Positions 15,556-23,556 of a stretch of DNA of 50,312 nucleotides are shown here, piece by piece. Source of the DNA: Phocaeicola plebeius DSM 17135. Its GTDB lineage: Bacteria > Bacteroidota > Bacteroidia > Bacteroidales > Bacteroidaceae. The notes below the pieces were generated by a model. That model was not told the DNA's origin. It worked only from the letters and a program-made list of their open reading frames with translations, and did not search any database. The stretch is taken from positions 1 through 50,312 of the forward strand of contig NZ_DS990120.2 of assembly GCF_000187895.1 (NCBI RefSeq), read 5' to 3'. How positions within the stretch are numbered: the first letter of the stretch is position 1; each line of letters begins with the position of its first letter. The translations under genes were made by a program, and so were the position numbers.

Positions 15556-16149
15556 CTATTTATTTCTTCTATTCATCAATCTTACTTTTTCATAGCGTAA
15601 ATACCTATACAAAGTAGCCTTACTTCCAATGTGTAAAATTCTACATATTTCATCTATAGAATAATCCCGATTTTCATATAAACGCTTTGCTGCTATAGCT
15701 TTTCTCTTTGCATCTTCCGATAACCCTATAGGTCGTCCCGTAAGTTTCCCTCGTTCTTTTGCAGCTTGTAATCCAGCCCTAGTTCGTTCTACTATTATTT
15801 CACGTTCATATTCAGCCAATGAAGCAAAAATTCCAAATTGACATCTTCCTAAAGCACTATTAGTATCAATACCATCAACTATGCTTTTGAATGCAATTTT
15901 TCTTTTCTGCAAACAATCAACTATATAAACTAAATCTTTCAAAGAACGTCCTAATCTATCTAGCTTCCAGATAACAAAAGTATCACCTTCTCGCAAATAT
16001 GCAAGGGCTTTATCTAATTCGGGTCTATCCTTTACTCCTGATACTTTTTCCTCAAATATAAGTTTGCATCCGGCTTCTTTTAAAGCATCTAGCTGCAAAT
16101 CTAAATTCTGTTCCCTCGTTGAAACACGAGCGTAGCCTATTATCTCCAT
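15556..16149 (-). CDS. Serine recombinase (Pin/Hin-type DNA invertase)
   Basis: 197 residues from the ATG at 16149; an in-frame TTG at 16164 is less likely because the family begins close to IGYARVST. The catalytic Ser lies in GYARVSTREQ (Ser10), followed by K-L-D-R-L-G-R-S and the E-R-E-I-I-V-E-R-T-R-A-G-L helix. The C-terminal helix-turn-helix is Y-S-I-D-E-I-C-R-I-L-H-I-G-S-K-A-T-L-Y-R-Y. Length and layout fit small invertases/resolvases. It lies about 100 bp inside the right inversion site, and the inverted copy at 48222-48815 shows the product. It very probably catalyses the 12.1-kb inversion. Confidence 0.9.
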   Translation of the reverse strand: MEIIGYARVSTREQNLDLQLDALKEAGCKLIFEEKVSGVKDRPELDKALAYLREGDTFVIWKLDRLGRSLKDLVYIVDCLQKRKIAFKSIVDGIDTNSALGRCQFGIFASLAEYEREIIVERTRAGLQAAKERGKLTGRPIGLSEDAKRKAIAAKRLYENRDYSIDEICRILHIGSKATLYRYLRYEKVRLMNRRNK

Positions 16150-16245
16150 TTTATTTAAATCCAAGTTTCATAAATTCAACTATTCGCGAAACTATTTTAA
16201 ACTAGGGCTTTCCCCCCTGTTATTACCTCTAGTACTATTATAAAT

Positions 16246-16277
16246 CAAAAGTACAGAAAAAGGGTCGATTAATGAAA
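16246..16277 (-). promoter_or_regulatory. Recombinase promoter spanning the crossover site (isomer A)
   Basis: Minus-strand TTTC (16277-16274), exactly 20 bp, then TACTTTTG (16253-16246), a match to TAnnTTTG. The -33 part lies outside the invertible segment and the -7 part inside it, with the 18-bp site between. After inversion an equivalent TTTC is presented at the same distance, so the recombinase gene should be expressed in both isomers. Confidence 0.6.
16250..16267. other. Inversion crossover site, right copy
   Basis: Reverse complement of the 18-bp site at 4160-4177 (reads AGTACAGAAAAAGGGTCG here). It lies between the recombinase gene and the first tra gene. Confidence 0.88.
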
Positions 16278-16298
16278 CTTTTAAATTTAAGAATATGA
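16272..16298 (+). CDS. Tiny leader frame before the tra operon
   Basis: Eight codons (M-K-L-L-N-L-R-I), whose TGA overlaps the ATG of the next gene. It begins 5 bp outside the inversion site. In isomer B, ribosomes leaving traB would meet this frame first, so it could pass translation into the operon. Short enough to be chance. Confidence 0.3.
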   Translation: MKLLNLRI

Positions 16299-16636
16299 GT
16301 TATTCACAATTTATCATGGCTGTATTTGCCATTTATGTAGTTTACTACGCTGCAAACATCCTGTATGATGCTTTCCTAAAGCAAAGCAAAACCAATACAG
16401 GTGAAGAAGAAGAAATTATTTCAATAGGAGAGGAAGAAGAAATACCTCACAAAGTTGTAGATGAAGATTTTGAAACAGGCTCATACGAAAAAGAAGATGA
16501 AAAAAAAGAATCTGAACAGAATTATGTATCTGTAAATGAATCTATTGAAATGGAAGTTGAAACACAAGGTATTCCAATGGAACAACTTCTTGCTAAAGGG
16601 AAAAGCATGTTTTCACACGTAAATTTTAACAAATAA
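16295..16636 (+). CDS. Small single-pass membrane protein, first tra operon gene
   Basis: 113 residues: a hydrophobic N-terminal helix (residues 5-25, F-I-M-A-V-F-A-I-Y-V-V-Y-Y) followed by a long very acidic tail (E-E-E-E, D-E-K-K-E-S-E). Its place before TraE resembles that of TraC/TraD-type proteins in Bacteroidetes elements, though no motif confirms this. Starts 28 bp outside the inversion site; no Bacteroides-type promoter is visible upstream on this strand in isomer A. Confidence 0.6.
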   Translation: MSYSQFIMAVFAIYVVYYAANILYDAFLKQSKTNTGEEEEIISIGEEEEIPHKVVDEDFETGSYEKEDEKKESEQNYVSVNESIEMEVETQGIPMEQLLAKGKSMFSHVNFNK

Positions 16637-16655
16637 ACAACTAATTTTTATTCAA

Positions 16656-16970
16656 ATGAAAAAGTTTTTTTCAAAAATTGCTCAAAGAGCATTCGCTTTA
16701 GCCATTAGCATAATGGTAGTAACTAACACTTTTGCACAAGGTGCTGCGGGAATTGATGCAGCTAGTTCTGAACTTGCAACCTACATGGACCCCCTAGGAA
16801 ACATGATGATGATACTAGGAGGTCTAGTAGGATTAGTTGGAGCAGTGCGAGTTTATTTAAAATGGAACTCTGGTGACCAAGATGTACAAAAGGCTGTTAT
16901 GGGCTGGATGGGGTCATGTATCTTTCTGGTTGTATCAGGTGTTGTCGTAAAAGCATTCTTCGGAATCTAA
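16656..16970 (+). CDS. traE: TraE (DUF4134), pilin/VirB2-like membrane protein
   Basis: 104 residues with a signal-like N-terminus, then A-A-G-I-D-A-A-S-S-E-L and two hydrophobic helices (about 48-65 and 85-102). Size and topology match DUF4134/TraE of Bacteroidetes conjugation systems, thought to play the VirB2-like role in the channel or pilus. It precedes TraF by 1 bp. Confidence 0.85.
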   Translation: MKKFFSKIAQRAFALAISIMVVTNTFAQGAAGIDAASSELATYMDPLGNMMMILGGLVGLVGAVRVYLKWNSGDQDVQKAVMGWMGSCIFLVVSGVVVKAFFGI

Positions 16971-16971
16971 T

Positions 16972-17271
16972 ATGTCGAAAGAGTATCCAAGTTACAATGT
17001 ATATAAGGGGCTACAAAAGCCCCTTATTTTCAAAGGATTTAAAGGCAAGTTCATATATATCGGTGGAGCTTGTATTATTAGTGCTTTACTTTTATGTGCT
17101 ATTGTTTCTACTCTGGCTTCTTTTATGTGGGGAGGTATAACTCTTGTAATAGTTATGTTTGGAGGGTTAGGAATAACATCGCAATTACAAAGAAAAGGGC
17201 TTCACAGGAAAGATAAACGAAAAGGCATATATATAGTATCACGCACTTTTATAAGAGATAGAAAAAAATAA
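16972..17271 (+). CDS. traF: TraF (DUF4133), VirB3-like inner membrane protein
   Basis: 99 residues: Y-N-V-Y-K-G-L-Q-K-P at the N-terminus, typical of DUF4133, two membrane helices (about 28-48 and 52-68) and a basic tail. VirB3-like partner of the TraG ATPase, whose gene starts 5 bp further on. Confidence 0.85.
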   Translation: MSKEYPSYNVYKGLQKPLIFKGFKGKFIYIGGACIISALLLCAIVSTLASFMWGGITLVIVMFGGLGITSQLQRKGLHRKDKRKGIYIVSRTFIRDRKK

Positions 17272-17276
17272 AGCTT

Positions 17277-20117
17277 ATGAAAAAGAAAAGTGAATTTGAA
17301 GCTCCTTATATTGGTATTGAAACAATAGACAATACTCCTATATTCTATAACCGAAGGGGCGACTATTCTGTTATCATTAAATGTGAAAATCCTATAATAC
17401 AGTATTCAGCAGATATGGATGCTTACTATGATTTTCACCACTTATTTACTAATATCCTCAAAGTATTAGGAACTGGATATAGAATACAAAAACAGGATAT
17501 TCTATGTAAAAAATCATTTTTACCACCCCAGAATAGGAAGAACGACTATTTATCAAATCGTTATTTTGAACATTTTAAAGGACGAATATATACTGATATT
17601 TCTACTTATCTTGTTATTACAGGAGAAGTAGAAAGGTCTAAATTCTTTTCTTTTGACCCTCGAAGGTTTGATACTTTTATTAGAAACATCACAAAAGTAT
17701 TAGGACTATTCGCTAACAGAGGAATAAGAGCTAAACTATTAAATGAAAATGAAATAGAAATATATATAAAAAGATTTCTATCTATCAATTTCAATCAGCA
17801 AACAGTAAGCCTAAAAAATATCAAAGCAAGAGAAGAAAATCTTATAATTGGAGAAAAAAACGTACAGTGCATTTCTCTTGTAGATATTGACGAAGTTAAT
17901 TTTCCTTCTGTTATAAAACCATATAAAGAGGTCAATATTGGGCTAAGGTTTCCTGTTGACTTACTCTCTTTTTTGCATGATACACCAGGTATAGACACAA
18001 TTATCTATAATCAAGTAATAAATATTCCAGACCAACGAAACGAAGCAAACAAATTAGAAGGCAAAAAGAAAAAACATAAAGGAATGCCTGACCCTGCAAA
18101 TGATTTATGTGTAGAAGACATAGAACGAGTGCAGTCGGATATTGCCAGAGAAGGGCAAATGCTTGTATATGCACATTATAATATAATTCTTGCTGGTCTT
18201 GATGATATTAGTAAGGCTATCAACTATGTTGAAACATCTCTTTTTGATTGTGGCATTATTATTAATAAACAATGCTTCAACCAATTAGAATTATTCGAAT
18301 GTGCACTGCCAGGAAACGCAATCAACCTAAACAGTTATGACAAATTTCTAACAACTTCCGATGCTGCAATTTGTCTTTTGTTCAAGGAAAAATTACAAGT
18401 AACAGAAAACAGCCCTTTTCTTACTTATTTTACAGACAGACAAGGATTGCCTGTTGGAATAGATATGTCCGGGAAAGAAGGTGAGAAAAAATATACAAAT
18501 AACTCCAACTTCTTTGTTTTAGGTCCAAGTGGTTCTGGTAAGTCTTTCTATGTCAACTCCAAAGTAAGACAATGGGTTTTAGATAACACTGATATTGTAT
18601 TGGTAGATACAGGGCATAGTTATTCAGGAATGTGCGAATACTATCATGGCAAATACATTACTTATTCTGAAAGCAAGCCTATATCTATGAATCCTTTCCG
18701 AATTACTGAAGAAGAGTATAATGTAGAAAAGAAAAACTTTCTTAAATCATTAATTTTCCTGATATGGAAAGGTGCAAATGGTGAGGTCAAAAAGCAAGAA
18801 GAAGAAATTATGGATATTACCATAGAAAAATACTATTCTTTCTACTTTCATCCCTTTAATGGTTATTCAGATGCGGAAAAAGAAGCCATACGTGAAAATT
18901 TACTACTCGAATTTCAAGTCAATGAAGAAGAATTTGAAAACGAAAGGGAAAAAGAAGAACGCAAGATACTTTCCGAAAAAATAGAGAAATTACAGCAACT
19001 AGTAGAAAAAGGAGAAGGCGGAGAAAAAACCAACGCAGAAAAAGCGATACAAAACATTCTCATCGAAAAAGGCTTTACACGCCAAGAGCTTGATAATCCT
19101 GAAACTAGATTACTTTCTATAATAGAAAGACGAATCCAGAAGAAGGAAGATATATTGAAAGAAATAAAAGTTGAAAGCTTATCTTTTAACTCTTTCTACG
19201 AATTTTCCCTACGCATTATACCTATCATTTGCAAAGAGAACAAAATTGATTTTGATATTACTAACTATAAGTTTCTATTAAAAAAATTCTATAAAGGAGG
19301 ACAGTTAGAAAAAACTCTTAATGAGGATTTTGACACTTCCCTTTTTGAAGAACCCTTTATAGTTTTTGAAATTGATGCAATTAAAGATGACCCTGAATTA
19401 TTTCCAATAGTAACCTTAATTATTATGGACGTTTTTATTCAAAAAATGAGATTAAAAAAGAACAGAAAGGCATTAATAATTGAAGAAGCATGGAAAGCCA
19501 TAGCTAGCCCTATGATGGCTGGCTATATACTCTATTTGTATAAAACAGTTCGTAAATTTTGGGGTATGGCAATGGTTGTTACTCAAGAACTGGAGGACAT
19601 AATTAGTAATCCTGTAGTCAAAAACTCTATAATCAGCAACTCCGATATTATATGCCTATTAGACCAAAGTAAATTTATAGACAAATATCAAGAAATAGCA
19701 AATCTTTTATCCCTAACGGAAGTAAATCAAAAGCAAATATTTACCATAAATCAACTTCCCAATAAAGAAAACCGTAATCGGTTTAATGAAGTATTTATAA
19801 AAAGAGGAAATTATGGAAATGTATTTGGAGTAGAGGTTTCTCTACACGAATATTTCACATTTACTACAGAACGAATTGAAAAAGATGCTGTTGGATATTA
19901 TCATATCATTTATGGTAGTTTCCAAACAGGATTGGATAATTTTATAATAGACCTAAAATCTTCCAAATTAAAAAATATGGATTGGGTTTTACAAGTCAAT
20001 AAGGTACTAGGGTATCACTCCGATGATGGAAGCCTAAAAGATATACTTAACATCATAGGGGAACAACCATTATATAAGTATATCCTAGATAAATACAAAT
20101 GGATTACAAACCGTTAA
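17277..20117 (+). CDS. traG: TraG, VirB4-like conjugation ATPase
   Basis: 946 residues, slightly longer than usual for the family. Walker A GPSGSGKS near residue 416 and Walker B A-L-I-I-E-E-A-W near 731, followed by V-V-T-Q-E-L-E-D. The N-terminal 350 residues match the pattern of Bacteroidetes TraG. A lysine- and glutamate-rich insertion (about 540-620, coiled-coil-like) accounts for the extra length. It powers pilus assembly and substrate transfer at the inner membrane. Confidence 0.9.
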   Translation: MKKKSEFEAPYIGIETIDNTPIFYNRRGDYSVIIKCENPIIQYSADMDAYYDFHHLFTNILKVLGTGYRIQKQDILCKKSFLPPQNRKNDYLSNRYFEHFKGRIYTDISTYLVITGEVERSKFFSFDPRRFDTFIRNITKVLGLFANRGIRAKLLNENEIEIYIKRFLSINFNQQTVSLKNIKAREENLIIGEKNVQCISLVDIDEVNFPSVIKPYKEVNIGLRFPVDLLSFLHDTPGIDTIIYNQVINIPDQRNEANKLEGKKKKHKGMPDPANDLCVEDIERVQSDIAREGQMLVYAHYNIILAGLDDISKAINYVETSLFDCGIIINKQCFNQLELFECALPGNAINLNSYDKFLTTSDAAICLLFKEKLQVTENSPFLTYFTDRQGLPVGIDMSGKEGEKKYTNNSNFFVLGPSGSGKSFYVNSKVRQWVLDNTDIVLVDTGHSYSGMCEYYHGKYITYSESKPISMNPFRITEEEYNVEKKNFLKSLIFLIWKGANGEVKKQEEEIMDITIEKYYSFYFHPFNGYSDAEKEAIRENLLLEFQVNEEEFENEREKEERKILSEKIEKLQQLVEKGEGGEKTNAEKAIQNILIEKGFTRQELDNPETRLLSIIERRIQKKEDILKEIKVESLSFNSFYEFSLRIIPIICKENKIDFDITNYKFLLKKFYKGGQLEKTLNEDFDTSLFEEPFIVFEIDAIKDDPELFPIVTLIIMDVFIQKMRLKKNRKALIIEEAWKAIASPMMAGYILYLYKTVRKFWGMAMVVTQELEDIISNPVVKNSIISNSDIICLLDQSKFIDKYQEIANLLSLTEVNQKQIFTINQLPNKENRNRFNEVFIKRGNYGNVFGVEVSLHEYFTFTTERIEKDAVGYYHIIYGSFQTGLDNFIIDLKSSKLKNMDWVLQVNKVLGYHSDDGSLKDILNIIGEQPLYKYILDKYKWITNR

Positions 20118-20127
20118 AGATAATATC

Positions 20128-20802
20128 ATGAAGAAAATCCTATTTATTTTAGTGGTAGCATCTACTTTAACCCAAGTTGCATATTCGCAAAAGGCAGTCT
20201 TGGATATAACCTGTATGGAAACACTTATAGCTAATCATAAGGTGCAACATACTTCTTTCTCTAAAGTGAAAGAGAATGAAGCTCAAATAAGCCTTATACA
20301 AAAACAAATCAGTGAAAAAATGGTTCAGATTGAATTTTTCCAAAGCAAATTTTATAATAGCCTAAAATCTGTAGAAGCCATCATAAAAACAGGAAAAGAT
20401 ATTATCTACTGCACTGATATTGCAGCAGATATTGGTAAATATCAAAAACAAATGGTTGAACTTGCTGTAGGTGACCCGGCTTTATTATTGGTGTCAGCAA
20501 AAACAGAGCTAGAATTAGTAAATCGCACTGCGGATTTGACACAATACATTTATCAGGTCGCTATTGTCGGGACAGATGTAAACCTTATGGATAATAAGCA
20601 AAGAATAGACTTGCTTAAGTATGTTATTAATGAACTAAGAAACATGAGAGGTATAGCATACGCTGTATGCCGACAGATGAAAACAGCAAAAAGAAATGGA
20701 GTATTACAAACATTAGCTCCGGGGGTATTTAAATACAAAGATAATCGTTCAAAATTAGTTGATGATTTATTACAGAATTATAAAGTAAAACCTAAAAGAT
20801 AA
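20128..20802 (+). CDS. TraI-like (DUF4141) periplasmic protein, VirB5-like
   Basis: 224 residues with a cleavable signal peptide (to about residue 20, V-A-Y-S-Q). The mature part is helical and coiled-coil-like and ends with the block N-L-M-D-N-K-Q-R-I-D and A-Y-A-V-C-R-Q-M-K. A clear paralogue with the same block lies at 35160-35843. DUF4141/TraI proteins stand at this point of the operon and are regarded as VirB5-like. Confidence 0.7.
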   Translation: MKKILFILVVASTLTQVAYSQKAVLDITCMETLIANHKVQHTSFSKVKENEAQISLIQKQISEKMVQIEFFQSKFYNSLKSVEAIIKTGKDIIYCTDIAADIGKYQKQMVELAVGDPALLLVSAKTELELVNRTADLTQYIYQVAIVGTDVNLMDNKQRIDLLKYVINELRNMRGIAYAVCRQMKTAKRNGVLQTLAPGVFKYKDNRSKLVDDLLQNYKVKPKR

Positions 20803-20803
20803 T

Positions 20804-21460
20804 ATGAAAAGAGTGCTTTTATTTTTTTCCCTAATGTTGATTATTGGTACTTCTAATACCTATTCCCAAATGCCTGTAAAGGATAAAGGGAAATGGAGCG
20901 TGCTTAATAATATGGAATTTATGGATAGAGTACGACTACAACCAGAATGGTATCATTACTGGATATGGTATAAAAAGGTTTTGGGTATTAAAATTCCTTT
21001 GCCGGGCTTAGGGTTACACGACAAATACGGGAAGGAAGATAGACGTAATTTCCAGTTACAAGAAATTCCCATGATGGCAGCCGTAGAGTACAATAAATCA
21101 GAAACAGAAAAAGAAGGGTATAATGTTGATACCATATATAGACAGGAACTCTTCAAATTTGGAGATAAAGAAATTGATTATCAATATACTTTAACTAAAA
21201 ATCGTAGAAATGATATTCTTAATGATATAAATAAAAAACTTGTCGAATATTCTTCTAATGGCGGTAATAAAGAACATGTTGAAGTTATAACTGATGAAGT
21301 TACTAGAATAAAAAAGAACATAGATATAATCCATGATTCACATATGAGTAACTCTAAAAAAAGGGAAGCCTATTTAGATTTTGATAAAGAACTAATAGAG
21401 GTTCTTTCATTAATAACAAGATTGAATAATATAAATAAAACAATAATGAGCCATGAATGA
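20804..21460 (+). CDS. Exported conjugation protein of unknown function
   Basis: 218 residues with signal peptide (cleavage near N-T-Y-S-Q). The mature N-terminal half is rich in Trp and Tyr (W-Y-H-Y-W-I-W-Y), the C-terminal half helical. The first 37 bp (20802-20838), covering the start codon and most of the signal peptide, are identical to 35158-35194 at the start of an otherwise different gene. It overlaps traJ by 8 bp. Probably a periplasmic component of the transfer apparatus. Confidence 0.7.
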   Translation: MKRVLLFFSLMLIIGTSNTYSQMPVKDKGKWSVLNNMEFMDRVRLQPEWYHYWIWYKKVLGIKIPLPGLGLHDKYGKEDRRNFQLQEIPMMAAVEYNKSETEKEGYNVDTIYRQELFKFGDKEIDYQYTLTKNRRNDILNDINKKLVEYSSNGGNKEHVEVITDEVTRIKKNIDIIHDSHMSNSKKREAYLDFDKELIEVLSLITRLNNINKTIMSHE

Positions 21461-22475
21461 GTTAATAGATAAATTCTTATTTGAATTATTTGATGGACTA
21501 AGAGATAAAACAACTGTTCTATTCGGAGAATTTATTGCGGATGCACAAGCATTGGCAGCAATCTTTATGTTGTTATATTTTGGAGTAGAAAGCTTCAAAA
21601 TGATGAGTGGAGATAAAAAATTAGAGATTATCCCGTTATTGCGTCCATTCGCACTGGGATTGGTTCTTATGTTCTGGATTCCCTTTATTAATCTAATCAG
21701 TTATCCCGGAGAGTTATTAACAGCACGAAGCAAGGCTATGTTTACGAATCAGATAGAAGAAGTAGAATTACTTTCTCGTAATAGATATGCACTCATTGAT
21801 AGCGTAGCAGTAGAGTTATTACATACTTCATTAGAAGTTGAAAGAGCCGAAAATGAAGTTAAGGATAAGAAATGGTATGATTTTAGTATAGACTTCTCAG
21901 CTATTGGAGACAAGATAGCTGGATTATATGTATATGTAGTCGCTAAGGTTAAAATGATAATGTTTAATATCATTGAATTTATTGTCGTTACTTTTTGGCA
22001 AGTATGTACCTATTTTGTCTTTTTCCTACAAATCATATTCACAGGAATATTAGTTATTCTTGGTCCACTAGCTTTTGCATTCTCTGTTTTACCTGCATTT
22101 CGGGATGCTTATATACAATGGATAGCTCGTTTTGTCAGTGTTAGTTTATATTCATGTATTGCATATATAGTATTATCAATTTCTTTAGTAGTAATGCAAT
22201 ATGGGATAGAAAGAGAAATTGAAATTTTAGAATATGCGCTTAGAAATGAAGCTGCATTTGTCATGTATGTCGGAATGACCTCTGGAGGTGTCAATAGCTT
22301 CCTTCTTACAGCATTACTTGGAGCATTTGCCATGCTTACAATACCTTTTGTTTCTACATGGATTGTAAGTACAACTGGAGTAGGGCAAGCAGTAGGAGGC
22401 ATGGTTGGAGGAGCAGCCATCGCAACCAAAGCTGTAGCAGCTCCGGCTACAGGTGGAGCCAGTGCAGCTATGTAA
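21453..22475 (+). CDS. traJ: TraJ, VirB6-like polytopic membrane protein
   Basis: 340 residues with several hydrophobic helices (about 30-48, 65-85, 165-205, 230-255, 275-310) and a Gly/Ala-rich tail. Position between the VirB5-like protein and TraK and this topology fit TraJ, the inner-membrane channel core. The start overlaps the previous gene by 8 bp. Confidence 0.82.
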   Translation: MNELIDKFLFELFDGLRDKTTVLFGEFIADAQALAAIFMLLYFGVESFKMMSGDKKLEIIPLLRPFALGLVLMFWIPFINLISYPGELLTARSKAMFTNQIEEVELLSRNRYALIDSVAVELLHTSLEVERAENEVKDKKWYDFSIDFSAIGDKIAGLYVYVVAKVKMIMFNIIEFIVVTFWQVCTYFVFFLQIIFTGILVILGPLAFAFSVLPAFRDAYIQWIARFVSVSLYSCIAYIVLSISLVVMQYGIEREIEILEYALRNEAAFVMYVGMTSGGVNSFLLTALLGAFAMLTIPFVSTWIVSTTGVGQAVGGMVGGAAIATKAVAAPATGGASAAM

Positions 22476-22507
22476 AAAGATTCATTAAATTTTAAATTCA
22501 CATAATC

Positions 22508-23122
22508 ATGATTATTAAAAACTTAGAAAATAAAATCAAATTAGCCGGAATTTTATCCATTGGCTGTTTTGCAACTAGTATAGTTATTTCAGGTATGGTA
22601 CTAGCCTTTTGTTTCTCTTTAGTAAAAGCTGAAAGAAAAAAAATATATGTTTTGGATAATGATGTCCCTGTACTAGTAAAACAAACTGGTACAGAAGTCA
22701 ACTTGGAAGTCGAATGTAAGAGCCACATAAATCTATTCCACACTTTATTTTTCACATTACCACCAGACGATGAATTTATAAAATACAACATGGAAAAAGC
22801 CATGTATCTAATTGATGATAGCGGATTAAAACAATATAATAATTTAAAAGAAAAAGGATATTTCAACACCATATTAGCGAGTTCTGCAACAGTAACAATT
22901 ATGACAGATAGTATCAAGGTGGACATGAACAACCTATCTTTTGAGTACTATGGCATCCAACGTATAGAGCGAGAAACCTCTATTCTAAAAAGGCAACTTG
23001 TAACTACAGGGAAATTAAGACAAATTCCACGTACTGAAAATAATCCTCATGGACTTATTATCACAGATTGGAAAACGATACTAAACAAAGACCTAGATTA
23101 TAAAGTAAAAAAGAATTTCTAA
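22508..23122 (+). CDS. traK: TraK, VirB8-like protein
   Basis: 204 residues: one N-terminal membrane helix (about 12-38) and a periplasmic domain with F-F-T-L-P-P-D-D and a C-terminal R-Q-L-V-T-T-G-K-L-R. The pattern fits TraK of Bacteroidetes elements, equivalent to VirB8. Its last base is the first of the next gene. Confidence 0.85.
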   Translation: MIIKNLENKIKLAGILSIGCFATSIVISGMVLAFCFSLVKAERKKIYVLDNDVPVLVKQTGTEVNLEVECKSHINLFHTLFFTLPPDDEFIKYNMEKAMYLIDDSGLKQYNNLKEKGYFNTILASSATVTIMTDSIKVDMNNLSFEYYGIQRIERETSILKRQLVTTGKLRQIPRTENNPHGLIITDWKTILNKDLDYKVKKNF

Positions 23123-23553
23123 TGAAACTGTTTAAACATAAAAAGAATGATAGAAAAGAAAGTATCAAGACTAAAGCCGAGCAAGCTACAGTTGTTCTTC
23201 TTACTAAAATATTTCAAAAGTTCGGAGTTAATAACGCTTGTGAACGCTTATTGGCGTGGGCTGATATACACCGTAAAGCTATGTTTGGAATTACGATTTC
23301 ATTCCTTTCTTTCGTCACAATTCTATCATTAGTAATGCGTCCAGAAAGAAAGCCAATGCAAGTTTTCAACGAAGAAAAAAGCAAAGTACAAATTAACATT
23401 GATAGTACCCTACAAAAAAAACAAGTAGGAGTTCACGACTTGTTAGAAGTGATTAAAATGCAAAATGAAATTAATGAGCTAAGAAAAAATGGGAAATTAA
23501 CTCCAGAAGACACTATACGAATAAAAAATTTATACAATAAATTAAATAAATAG
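23122..23553 (+). CDS. TraL-position inner membrane protein
   Basis: 143 residues: basic N-terminus, one membrane helix (about 52-70, F-G-I-T-I-S-F-L-S-F) and a helical C-terminal part. It lies where TraL stands in related operons but is longer, and I see no firm family signature. Confidence 0.6.
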   Translation: MKLFKHKKNDRKESIKTKAEQATVVLLTKIFQKFGVNNACERLLAWADIHRKAMFGITISFLSFVTILSLVMRPERKPMQVFNEEKSKVQINIDSTLQKKQVGVHDLLEVIKMQNEINELRKNGKLTPEDTIRIKNLYNKLNK

Positions 23554-23556
23554 CGT

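Larger units (their letters stand above)
4160..16267. mobile_element. 12.1-kb invertible segment
   Basis: Bounded by inverted 18-bp sites and carrying its own serine recombinase at the right end, as in Hin/Pin-type inversion systems. It holds traB, traA, relaxase, mobC, oriT, iteron origin, repA, small accessory genes, ardC and the recombinase gene. The alternative orientation is directly represented at the right junction in 48104-50312. Confidence 0.85.

Noticed and set aside
17277..20117. Frames on the opposite strand of tra genes (for example 17606-17998, 22109-22932)
   Set aside because: They mirror long well-supported coding genes and have no family resemblance.
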